Assembly: GCA_039698075.1 (NCBI GenBank)
Contig: JBDKTJ010000062.1
Span: 3,129-67,128, forward strand
Reading direction: 5' to 3'
DNA length: 64,000 bases
From: JAJFVC01 sp039698075
GTDB lineage: Bacteria; Planctomycetota; Planctomycetia; Pirellulales; Thermoguttaceae
Positions within the stretch are counted from its first letter, which is position 1. Each line of letters begins with the position of its first letter. The notes beneath the pieces were generated by a model. That model saw only the letters and a program-made list of their open reading frames with translations. It was not told the DNA's origin and ran no database searches. The position numbers and the translations under genes were made by a program. This document shows, one piece after another, positions 1 through 6,881 of this stretch.

Positions 1-656
1 TGGTTGATCTTGGCCGACACGCCGCGACCGCCGCCTCGGCCGTCCGCGCCGGTGATGTCGTACATCGTCATCCGATTGGTCAACAGGCTGTAGTAGCCGC
101 TGATCGACTCGCCGGCCGCGCCCAATTCCGACTGCGAAAATCGCAAGTAATCCGCCTTGTTGGCGAAAACGACCGCCACCAGCGGGAACTTCGGCTCGCT
201 GAGCTCGACGCCTCGACGGGTCCAGTAGTTGTGAAACGCCCGATACAACTGCTCAAACAACGCGCCGCACCAATGGGCGTATTCCCGCGACGTGTTGTAG
301 CAGATTAAATAATGCGGCGTCGAATAGATCTGAAACCCCTGCGGAAGCTCGGCCAACAACCGACGCCCCAACTCGTCGCGTCCCAACGACGAAAAAGCCG
401 CGGCGTCGCTGGTCTTGCTGATTTTTTCCTCGGGCGGGATCAGCCAAAGCACGCCGTCGCGCGCCAACAACGCCAAACCGCCGTCTTGGGCCTCGATCAA
501 CACACGGCCGACCGCCTCCGACGCCTTCCCTTGTCGCCGCACGGTCACGTGATCCATGCCGAACGCCGGCAGCCATGCGGTCAGGAGAAACGCCAACCAA
601 AAAAGAAGAGCACCACGGAGACACGGAGGGCACGGAGTAGGGCGAAAAAGCGACAT
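1..656 (-). CDS. DUF1570-like secreted protein, partial (C-terminus beyond the left edge)
   Basis: About 218 codons of an open frame run off the left edge of the window. The N-terminus has a signal peptide: a short n-region with Arg residues, then a hydrophobic run (LLFWLAFLLTAWLPAF) and small residues before MDHVTV. The segment YYSLLTNRMTMYDITG is typical of the planctomycete DUF1570 family, whose C-terminal part often carries a metal-protease-like HExxH; that part is not in view. ATG at 656 is the only in-frame ATG that includes the whole signal peptide, but it has no clear ribosome site; TTG at 596 and ATG at 557 are alternatives. The codons for the n-region fall inside a copy of the CACCACGGAGACACGGAG repeat arm (611-637), so a mobile repeat seems to have entered or built this signal peptide. 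The family call is from memory of the motif. Confidence 0.72.
   Translation of the reverse strand, partial: MSLFRPTPCPPCLRGALLFWLAFLLTAWLPAFGMDHVTVRRQGKASEAVGRVLIEAQDGGLALLARDGVLWLIPPEEKISKTSDAAAFSSLGRDELGRRLLAELPQGFQIYSTPHYLICYNTSREYAHWCGALFEQLYRAFHNYWTRRGVELSEPKFPLVAVVFANKADYLRFSQSELGAAGESISGYYSLLTNRMTMYDITGADGRGGGRGVSAKIN
611..637. repeat. Single arm of the CACGGAGACACGGAG repeat family
   Basis: CACCACGGAGACACGGAG followed by a GGCACGGAG extension. It matches the arms of the two-armed elements at 839-1006, 39207-39315 and 52380-52555. Here it lies within the N-terminal codons of the minus-strand DUF1570-like gene. Confidence 0.8.
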
Positions 657-1054
657 AGCAGAGGGGGGGATGCAATGCAGTGTATGGGTGCTCGGTCGTT
701 TCATCTCCATTTTACTACGCACGAAGGTAAAACGCAGCTTGAAAAGGGAAGATGTGGCTAAAATGGGGGGGCGGTTGGACGCGTTTTCGGTTTTCCGCGG
801 TTTTGTTAGTACGACCTCGCTAGATCAGGCGCGTAGGAAACTCACCACGGAGACACGGAGAACACCGAGAAGCAGAAAAGATGTGCCGTGCGTCGCACCC
901 CTGAGCAAGGTCGTCGCATTTTCGAGAACGGCGTCATGGCCCTAAGTTCTTATCCCTTTTGCCCTTCTGTCTCAGTGTTCTCCGTGTCTCCGTGGTGAAC
1001 CCAGCGATGTGGTGGTAGATAGCCTGTTTTATCAAAAATATCCAGAATTTCGTC
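657..1054. other. Intergenic region, no supported gene
   Basis: This gap separates the leftmost gene from the HEAT-repeat lipoprotein gene. It contains the two-armed repeat element at 839-1006. Short open frames here read Thr-Thr-Glu-Thr-Arg-Arg and are translations of the repeat, so I do not call them genes. Confidence 0.7.
839..1006 (-). repeat. MITE-like two-armed element, copy 1
   Basis: The ends are inverted arms: AACTCACCACGGAGACACGG at the left and CTCCGTGTCTCCGTGGTGAA at the right, followed by CCCAGCG. The central part carries GGGATAAGAACTTAGGGCC on the minus strand. Read on the minus strand, the whole element aligns almost end to end with 52380-52555, with only scattered mismatches in its first 100 bp and one variable stretch before the second arm. 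It has no coding capacity. It looks like a non-autonomous mobile repeat with terminal inverted repeats. Confidence 0.8.
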
Positions 1055-1083
1055 TTGGCGGGATGGGACTGGATTGGTATAGT
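1055..1083 (+). promoter_or_regulatory. Candidate housekeeping promoter for the HEAT lipoprotein gene
   Basis: TTGGCG (1055-1060) and TATAGT (1078-1083) are separated by exactly 17 bp, a good match to a sigma-70-type promoter. The -10 box ends about 65 nt before the ATG at 1149. The region also holds the inverted repeat GGGACT/AGTCCC (1065-1070 and 1081-1086), which overlaps the -10 box. Not tested. Confidence 0.4.
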
Positions 1084-1148
1084 CCCGCCCGCTTCTCTTT
1101 GCTTTTTGTGGACGTGTGTTGAAAAAAATCGGCCCCCGAGTGTCGGAA

Positions 1149-1847
1149 ATGATCGGTATTTGCGGCCGCAGCATAGTTTGGTGGTTTCTCGGCGGGATAT
1201 TCGTCCTGATGGCGGGCTGCGCCGATCTGGACATTTTGCCCGCCTGGGTGCCGTTTCAGGGACCGGTTTCCGACACGATGCCCGGGGTGGTGCCGCCGGT
1301 CGAGCGGATCGCCAAGATTCGGAAATTGTCGGAGGAGGCCGGGTCGGCCGGCGCCGAGCAAAAACAGCAGGTGTCGCGGCAGTTGGCCGAGTCGATTCGG
1401 GAAGAAAAAGACCCGCTGATTCGGATGGAAATCATTCGGGCGTTGGGTCATTATCCCGGTCCCGAGGCCGACACGGTGTTGAAGGCGGCCATCGCCGACC
1501 CGGACGTCCAGGTCCGTATGGCGGCGTGCGAGGCTTTTGGCAAGCGGCGCGACGCGGAGTCGGTCAAGTTGCTGAGCGAGACATTGCGGAGCGACGTGGA
1601 CGCCGATGTGCGTTTGACGGCCGCGCTTGCGTTGGGCGAAACGAAGAATCCCGAGGCGGTGCCGGCGCTGGGCGAAGCGCTCAACGATTCCGATCCGGCG
1701 ATGCAATATCGGGCGGTTTTGTCGTTGAAACAGGTCACCGGCAAGGATCTGGGCAACGACGTGCGGCCTTGGCAGCAATACGTCAAGGGGGAAACGCCCG
1801 ATCCTGCTCCATCGCTGGCGGAACGGTTGCGGCATCTTTTCTTCTGA
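1149..1847 (+). CDS. HEAT-repeat lipoprotein
   Basis: A 232-residue protein. The N-terminus is a lipoprotein signal: a hydrophobic run (VWWFLGGIFVL) followed by MAGC, so Cys24 would be lipidated and the protein held on the outside of a membrane. The rest is HEAT/PBS-type helical repeats, with recurring DPxxxR..A..ALG patterns such as DPDVQVRMAACEAFG and DADVRLTAALALG. HEAT repeats bind other proteins; no catalytic motif is visible. The C-terminus WQQYVKGE recurs in planctomycete relatives. A GTG at 1116 would add 11 residues; I prefer the ATG because it gives a signal peptide of normal length. The specific partner is unknown. Confidence 0.75.
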   Translation: MIGICGRSIVWWFLGGIFVLMAGCADLDILPAWVPFQGPVSDTMPGVVPPVERIAKIRKLSEEAGSAGAEQKQQVSRQLAESIREEKDPLIRMEIIRALGHYPGPEADTVLKAAIADPDVQVRMAACEAFGKRRDAESVKLLSETLRSDVDADVRLTAALALGETKNPEAVPALGEALNDSDPAMQYRAVLSLKQVTGKDLGNDVRPWQQYVKGETPDPAPSLAERLRHLFF

Positions 1848-2027
1848 AATCGTCGGTCCATTAAAACCGAAAAAGATGGCATGATGAACGCGTTGCCGTT
1901 GATTCCGAGCGAAAAAAGCCTTAATATAGCGACAGTTCAGGTTCCGCCGTGCCCGTTGCGCATTTGCGAGCCTGGGCAGGTTCGGACGCCGTGGCGGTGG
2001 CCGGGCCAACACGGAGGCAACCGCGCC

Positions 2028-2993
2028 ATGCAGCCGATTCGCGTCAACGATCAATTCAAAAACCTGATGGCGGTCGCCCGGCAGATCACCGGTTCGGCGG
2101 GCGCCGAGGCGATTTTGGTGCTTTTGGAGGGTCCGACCGATTGGGGTCGCCTGAAAAGCATGGCCGACAAGTGCAAAGTGGTCGTCGCCGCCAACACGTC
2201 GGAGGAGCTGGCCGGGGCCAAAGAGGCCGGCCTGACGACCGTCCAATTGGACATGCCCGACAGCCCCATTTACGAGCGGCTCACCCAGTCGGTCCTCGAA
2301 GCGTTGGCCGACGACCTGCTGACGCCCGGTTCGACCGTGGTCGCCCTTTACAGCGGGTTTGACGCCGATTCGGTCGATTCGCTGAGCGTGATCAACCTGG
2401 ACGAGCATTTGAACCGGCTCACCGGCCGCGATCTGCGGCAACTGGAAACCCGCGTGCCGTTGGACACGTTGAAGATCGTCGTCGATTTGGCCGTCGAGAT
2501 CGGCCGCGACGGGCGCGAGGGCAAGCCAGTCGGCACGTTGTTCGTCGTGGGCGACTCACGCAAAGTGCTCGGCAGCAGCCGCCCGGCCGGGTTCGATCCG
2601 GTTCGCGGCTACAGTCGCAAGGAACGCAATCTGGACGATCCCCGCGTCCGCGAGGGCATCAAGGAAATCGCGCAGATGGACGGGGCGATCATCGTCTCGG
2701 CCGACGGCGTGGTCGAAGCGGCCTGTCGGTATCTCGACTGTTCGGCCGCCGACGTGACGCTCTCAAAGGGGCTCGGCGCGCGCCACTGGGCCGCCGCGGC
2801 GATCAGTCGCGCCACCAACGCCGTGGCCGTCACCGTGAGCCAAAGCAACGGCACGGTCCGCATCTTTCAAAACGGCGAGGTGGTGTTGCGGGTCGAGCCG
2901 TATTTGCGCCGTCCGATGGTGTGGCGCGAGTTCGAGTACGAGCCGCCCGTGGCCGAGGCCAAGCCAAAACCCAAGTCCGACGGGGCCGCTTGA
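2028..2993 (+). CDS. Diadenylate cyclase, DacZ-like (c-di-AMP synthase)
   Basis: A 321-residue protein expected to condense two ATP into cyclic di-AMP. The C-terminal part is a DisA_N/DAC domain with the DGA motif at 218-220 (QMDGAIIVSADG) and, in place of the canonical RHR, GARHW at 250-254. Residues 10-130 look like the alpha/beta C-terminal domain of pyruvate kinase (LLTPGSTVVALYSGF), the architecture described for archaeal DacZ. No membrane segments are seen, so it is probably cytosolic. The start was chosen at ATG 2028 because GGAGG lies at 2013-2017 with 10 nt spacing; the open frame continues upstream to 1881 but that extension is not protein-like. The Trp for Arg in the RHR motif and SQS for the usual SEE are deviations that could affect activity. 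Confidence 0.82.
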   Translation: MQPIRVNDQFKNLMAVARQITGSAGAEAILVLLEGPTDWGRLKSMADKCKVVVAANTSEELAGAKEAGLTTVQLDMPDSPIYERLTQSVLEALADDLLTPGSTVVALYSGFDADSVDSLSVINLDEHLNRLTGRDLRQLETRVPLDTLKIVVDLAVEIGRDGREGKPVGTLFVVGDSRKVLGSSRPAGFDPVRGYSRKERNLDDPRVREGIKEIAQMDGAIIVSADGVVEAACRYLDCSAADVTLSKGLGARHWAAAAISRATNAVAVTVSQSNGTVRIFQNGEVVLRVEPYLRRPMVWREFEYEPPVAEAKPKPKSDGAA

Positions 2994-3064
2994 AGCCATC
3001 GCGACGGCGGGCGGCGGGTCCTTTCGACGGACCGTTTTTTCTTGGTTCCTTTCAAGGCGACACG

Positions 3065-3613
3065 ATGGCATTTCTCGAAAGTCCTTGGCCGATTCTCTCG
3101 ATGGGCGTCAGCGTCGAGGTGCTTTTGCTGATCGTGCTTTGTTGGACGCGACGCGGCGTATTGCTGGGGTGGATGCTCGGCGCGGCGTGCATCGTCGGCG
3201 CGGGACTGCTGGTCGAATGGCTGGTCGTGACGGACCGCGAAGCCGTCTGCGACGCCGTGTCGGATTGTGCGGCGGCCGCCGAGCGGAACGACCTGAATCG
3301 CCTGCTGGACCACATTGCCCCTTCCGCCCGATCGTTGCGCGACGAGACGCGACAGGTGATGGGGCGGGTTGAAGTCACCATGCTCCGCATCAAGGATTTG
3401 AAAGTCAACGTCCAACGCGACGCGAGCCCGCGAAAAGCCAAGGCCGTGTTCACCGTGATCGGCCAAGGCAGCGACCGTCGCGGCGAGATGCCGTATCGGG
3501 CGACGGTCTGCAAGGCCACGGTCAATTTTCGAAAGGAAGGCGATCGCTGGCTGGTCTTCAGCTATCAGGTGGACGACCTCGATCTGCAAAAAGAGTTGCG
3601 CGGCGGGCGATAG
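3065..3613 (+). CDS. Small membrane-anchored protein of unknown function
   Basis: 182 residues. Two hydrophobic segments near the N-terminus (about 10-26 and 33-50) are followed by a soluble domain whose pattern (DAVSDCAAAAERNDLNRLLDH near the start, FRKEGDRWLVFSYQVDD near the end) resembles an NTF2/SnoaL-like fold. The ATG at 3065 follows AAGGCG. The gene begins 71 bp after the diadenylate cyclase gene on the same strand, so the two may be cotranscribed and functionally linked, but nothing in the sequence shows this directly. I do not recognise a specific family. Confidence 0.6.
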   Translation: MAFLESPWPILSMGVSVEVLLLIVLCWTRRGVLLGWMLGAACIVGAGLLVEWLVVTDREAVCDAVSDCAAAAERNDLNRLLDHIAPSARSLRDETRQVMGRVEVTMLRIKDLKVNVQRDASPRKAKAVFTVIGQGSDRRGEMPYRATVCKATVNFRKEGDRWLVFSYQVDDLDLQKELRGGR

Positions 3614-3693
3614 TGCGGTTTTACGCTCGCTGTAGCGTGTTGGGCGCCATGCTCGCGATTGTCGTGGGCATGTTTTCTCGAGAAAAACCGCAC
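3613..3693. repeat. Palindromic element at the end of the 3065-3613 gene
   Basis: GTGCGGTTTT (3613-3622) and its exact inverse AAAACCGCAC (3684-3693) enclose the 25-nt palindrome-type repeat at 3648-3672. It begins on the last base of the stop codon. It could fold as a hairpin in the transcript and act as a terminator or RNA-stabilising structure. Confidence 0.55.
3648..3672. repeat. 25-nt CATG-to-CATG repeat, copy 1 (degenerate left arm)
   Basis: CATGCTCGCG, six bases, GTGGGCATG: same length and layout as the copies at 8539-8563 and 32522-32546. The left arm has diverged, so the hairpin is weaker here. Confidence 0.55.
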
Positions 3694-3780
3694 CATGCAC
3701 TTTCGCGAGGGTGTGGATCTATTTGGCGTTCGCGCCGGCGACCTATGACGCAAAGACTTTTCGCGGTTCGATAAAAATCG

Positions 3781-5409
3781 TCACGGCGCCGCGGGAATCC
3801 GCACGGTCAGGTCGTCGTAGCCCTGATCTTCGTTGGCTTCCACCATGGTTTTTCCGCCGTCATCCTTGCCGTTGGGGCCGACGCTGTAGAGCAGAAATCC
3901 ATGGTCGCGCCGTTGATAGTGCAACGGAGCGTCGCCGCCGCCAAAAAGATCTCGCGGCACGGCCGACGCGTAGTTCGGCATGAGTTCCGCGAGTTTTTGG
4001 GGGTACGACCCATGATCGGCGCGATAGGCCGCGAGCGACAGCGACAGCTTGGTCAAATCACGTTGCATCGCCCAACGGTCCTCGGCGTCGCCGCCCGACA
4101 GCATTCCGGAAACGGCCAGCCCGAGGAGATCTTTGACGCATTGCTCGGTGGCCGCCTTTCTTGGCCCGGTCCACAGCAGCGAAGACACGCGCATCGAATC
4201 GCGGGACTTCTTGGCCAACTGGTTCATCTCGTGACGCAAGCGTTTCACGGCCTCGGTTCGCTCGCTTCGAGTGGGTTGGCGCATGGCGTCCACGATGCGA
4301 TCGATCCACTCGTTCATTTGGACCAGAACGTCGTCCCAATTGACCATGGCGACATACGCGGCGTCCAAATATCGCAACATGCCGACCGGCTTTCGCATTC
4401 CAAAACCAGTCATCACCGGATCGTAACCATGACGCGCGGTGGTGACGATTCCGTCGAGCACGAAATAACGCTCCGCCTCGGCCAGTCGGTCCGGCAGCGA
4501 AGGCGCAGCCGGCAATCGGGCGAGTTGGTCGCGCAGGTCCATCGCCTGCTTGGCGGAAAGATCGCCCCATTCGATCAGGCAGCAGTCGCCGGCGCCGGCG
4601 GCGGTGTCGATTGCAACGCCGTAAAGCAAGTCGATCAACGTCGGTCCGCGGCTGACGAGTCGTCCCAGTCGGTGACAAGCCAAAAGGTCTTCTTGGCCCG
4701 CCTGTTTTTGACGATCGTTGATTCGCAACATGGCCCGAGCCGTCAGGGCTCGCGCCGCCGCCCGCAATTGCTGGGCAATTGGCGTACCACCCTCCAACAT
4801 TTCCATCATGGTCTCGCCGACCACGGGCGCATAATACTGAGTGCGTTTCGACGCCTCAATCAACAGAGCCAGGGGTTTTTCGTTGGCCGCAAGCCACTCG
4901 GCGATTTGCGGATGCTCGGCCTTCGACCACGGCCGCTTCATGACGTTGCCGAGTTCGTCTTGAAGTTGTTCAAACTCCTCGAGCTGCTTGAACCTGTCGC
5001 TCTGCGATGCCGACTTACCACCCCGTTTTTGATCGAACTCAAACAGATCGACAAAATAATCGCCCTTTTCCGGCGGCGTCGCAATGCCGAGCTTGCCGAA
5101 ATACTTCTCGCGATTCTCTCGCTTGATTCCGCCCGGCCCGATCGCTTGCCAAAACAGCACGACGGCGTTGTGGTCCGGCGTGACGCCTCGACGCAACCGC
5201 TGGTCGAGCGCCGCCGCGTAGTCGGGATAGCCGTCCGAACGCAAGGGCTCGGTAAGGTAGGTGGTTCGTTTTGAAATGGTCACCAAGGTGGTCGGCTTGG
5301 CGGGTTGCGCGGGCCGGCGGTCCGCGGCCGGCGGATCGCTTGGGCCCAAACTCATCGCCGACAAGACCACCAACCACGTCCAGTTCGCTTGCCCAAAAAG
5401 CCATGCCAT
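3781..5409 (-). CDS. Secreted planctomycete protein with pseudopilin-like C-terminus
   Basis: 542 residues from ATG 5409, which has a good GGAGG at 5416-5420. A hydrophobic N-terminus (TWLVVLSAMSL) suggests export. Most of the protein is helical with no known catalytic motif. The last 80 residues (YRADHGSYPQKLAELMP, then LLYSVGPNGKDDGG) resemble the C-terminal part of type II secretion pseudopilins (T2SG-like), a module common in secreted planctomycete proteins. The gene is the last of a minus-strand run surE, lipoprotein, this gene, with 42 bp to its upstream neighbour. Function unknown. Confidence 0.65.
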   Translation of the reverse strand: MAWLFGQANWTWLVVLSAMSLGPSDPPAADRRPAQPAKPTTLVTISKRTTYLTEPLRSDGYPDYAAALDQRLRRGVTPDHNAVVLFWQAIGPGGIKRENREKYFGKLGIATPPEKGDYFVDLFEFDQKRGGKSASQSDRFKQLEEFEQLQDELGNVMKRPWSKAEHPQIAEWLAANEKPLALLIEASKRTQYYAPVVGETMMEMLEGGTPIAQQLRAAARALTARAMLRINDRQKQAGQEDLLACHRLGRLVSRGPTLIDLLYGVAIDTAAGAGDCCLIEWGDLSAKQAMDLRDQLARLPAAPSLPDRLAEAERYFVLDGIVTTARHGYDPVMTGFGMRKPVGMLRYLDAAYVAMVNWDDVLVQMNEWIDRIVDAMRQPTRSERTEAVKRLRHEMNQLAKKSRDSMRVSSLLWTGPRKAATEQCVKDLLGLAVSGMLSGGDAEDRWAMQRDLTKLSLSLAAYRADHGSYPQKLAELMPNYASAVPRDLFGGGDAPLHYQRRDHGFLLYSVGPNGKDDGGKTMVEANEDQGYDDLTVRIPAAP

Positions 5410-5451
5410 GCGCGACCTCCGGTTGCAAAAAACGTGTTGGCGCAACGCCCC

Positions 5452-5958
5452 TTATGGCGCCGGCCGGTCGACCATCAACTGCTCGGTCTTCGGATCGTAG
5501 CGGTAGCGGTCGCCCTCGGGCAATTCGGGCAACGGGATGCGCTGTTCCTGGATGATTCGCTCCATGAACTCCTCGTGCGACTTCGGCGCGCGGCCTTCGC
5601 TGGCCTTGAACAGACTCATCGCTTGCGGAATCTGAATTTCAAACGCGATTCGCTCTTTCGTCGTGAACAACGAGGCCACCGGCACGGTGATGATCGACGC
5701 CGGCCCGGTCGTGTCGTAATGGCCTTTCACGCCGGCGCCCACCGCGGCCTTCGTCGAAGTTGTCTTTGGCGTTTCTTTGAGCGTCTCGGACGGCGGCGGA
5801 GGCGGCGGCGCCTTTGGGGACGGAGACTCGACGGAAGGGGCCGTCGGAGAAACAGCCGGCGTCGAGGTCGGCTCGCTCGGGCCGCAGCCCAACCAGGCCG
5901 CCAGACTCAGCAGGCCCAAAACACAACCGACGGCCGCGAGATTTCGATTCTTGTTCAT
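5452..5958 (-). CDS. Small lipoprotein with proline-rich linker
   Basis: 168 residues. The signal ends in LAAWLGCG, a lipobox with Cys25. It is followed by a Pro/Ser/Thr-rich linker (about 27-60, including PPPPPPSE) and a C-terminal domain (about 75-168) with the pattern EIQIPQAMSLFKASEGRAPK...RYRYDPKTEQL seen in planctomycete envelope proteins that also resemble minor pseudopilin tails. It sits between surE (13 bp upstream) and the 3781-5409 gene, which has a comparable C-terminal module, so the two may act together at the envelope. Function unknown. Confidence 0.6.
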   Translation of the reverse strand: MNKNRNLAAVGCVLGLLSLAAWLGCGPSEPTSTPAVSPTAPSVESPSPKAPPPPPPSETLKETPKTTSTKAAVGAGVKGHYDTTGPASIITVPVASLFTTKERIAFEIQIPQAMSLFKASEGRAPKSHEEFMERIIQEQRIPLPELPEGDRYRYDPKTEQLMVDRPAP

Positions 5959-5971
5959 CACGTCCTCCGTT

Positions 5972-6772
5972 TTACGGGTTCGACGCATCCGGGCATGAAA
6001 ATCGCCAATGTTCCATGCCGGCCAGCGCCGCTTGCCGAGTCAGATTGTAATCCAACGGCGTCAGGCTCACCTGCCCAACGGCCAGCGCCGACAGATCGGT
6101 CGGATGATCGGCGGTCGGGGCGGGCGGTCCGCCTTTGAGCCAGTAATAGGGTCGGTCCCACGGATCGCGGCGCTTCTCGTAGCTGTCCTCGTAGCGGGTC
6201 ACGTTCATCGGCGCAACGCACACCTGCGGTCGCCCGTCGAGCGCGGCGGTCGGAATGTTCAAATTATAAAGTTGCGGCTCGGGCCCCTTTTGCGCCAACA
6301 CTTGTCCAATGACGTGTCGGGCCAGTCGGGCGGCGCGACCGAATTGGGCGTGTTCGTCGAACTCCAGCGACACGGCGAAACTGGTCACGCCAAAAAATGC
6401 TCCCTCGACGGCTGCGGCCACCGTGCCCGAGTACAACACATTGATGCCCGCGTTCAGACCGTTGTTGATGCCGCTGACGACCAGGTCGGGCGTGCCGGGG
6501 CAGAATTGCTGGATGCCGATCTTGACGCAATCGGCCGGGCTGCCGGTCACGGCCCAACCCCAACGCCGGTCGCCGTCCTCGCCGCTGCGAAAGATTTCTT
6601 TCACGTTCAGCGGGGTCAGATAGGTGATCGAGTGGGCCACGCCGCTCTGTTCGGTGGCCGGCGCGACGACGACCACCTCGCCCAACGTGCAAAGTTCGCG
6701 CTCGAGGGCCGCCAATCCCGGCGCGTAAATGCCATCGTCGTTGGTCAGAAGGATGAGCATGGGGTTCATCAT
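5972..6772 (-). CDS. surE: 5'/3'-nucleotidase SurE
   Basis: 266 residues. SurE is a metal-dependent phosphatase acting on nucleoside 5'- and 3'-monophosphates and short polyphosphates in stationary phase. The N-terminal LLTNDDGIYAPG holds the metal-binding Asp pair. APATEQSGVAHSIT and VSGINNGLNAGINVLYSGTV are the other conserved family blocks, and TGSPADCVKIG is also typical. Two adjacent ATGs (6772 and 6769) could start the gene; the open frame extends a few codons more but without support. It heads a minus-strand operon with two secreted proteins and is divergent from guaA. Confidence 0.93.
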   Translation of the reverse strand: MMNPMLILLTNDDGIYAPGLAALERELCTLGEVVVVAPATEQSGVAHSITYLTPLNVKEIFRSGEDGDRRWGWAVTGSPADCVKIGIQQFCPGTPDLVVSGINNGLNAGINVLYSGTVAAAVEGAFFGVTSFAVSLEFDEHAQFGRAARLARHVIGQVLAQKGPEPQLYNLNIPTAALDGRPQVCVAPMNVTRYEDSYEKRRDPWDRPYYWLKGGPPAPTADHPTDLSALAVGQVSLTPLDYNLTRQAALAGMEHWRFSCPDASNP

Positions 6773-6846
6773 AGTCGCCCCCAATACGCGTGGCAATGGT
6801 CGCTAAGCCGCCCACGGACCCACTAGTCGCCCTGCCCGGCGGGACT

Positions 6847-6852
6847 TATAAT
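6847..6852 (+). promoter_or_regulatory. Candidate -10 box for guaA
   Basis: A perfect TATAAT lies 29 nt before the guaA ATG. No good -35 hexamer stands 16-18 bp upstream, so the call is weak. Confidence 0.3.
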
Positions 6853-6881
6853 AAGATGTTTCCCCCCGGAGGGTGTACGAT

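Noticed and set aside
312..945. Small plus-strand frames reading Thr-Thr-Glu-Thr-Arg-Arg
   Set aside because: They are translations of the CACCACGGAGACACGGAG repeat, without ribosome sites.
1032..2441. A 469-residue minus-strand open frame
   Set aside because: Antisense to the HEAT lipoprotein and the diadenylate cyclase; composition typical of a shadow frame.
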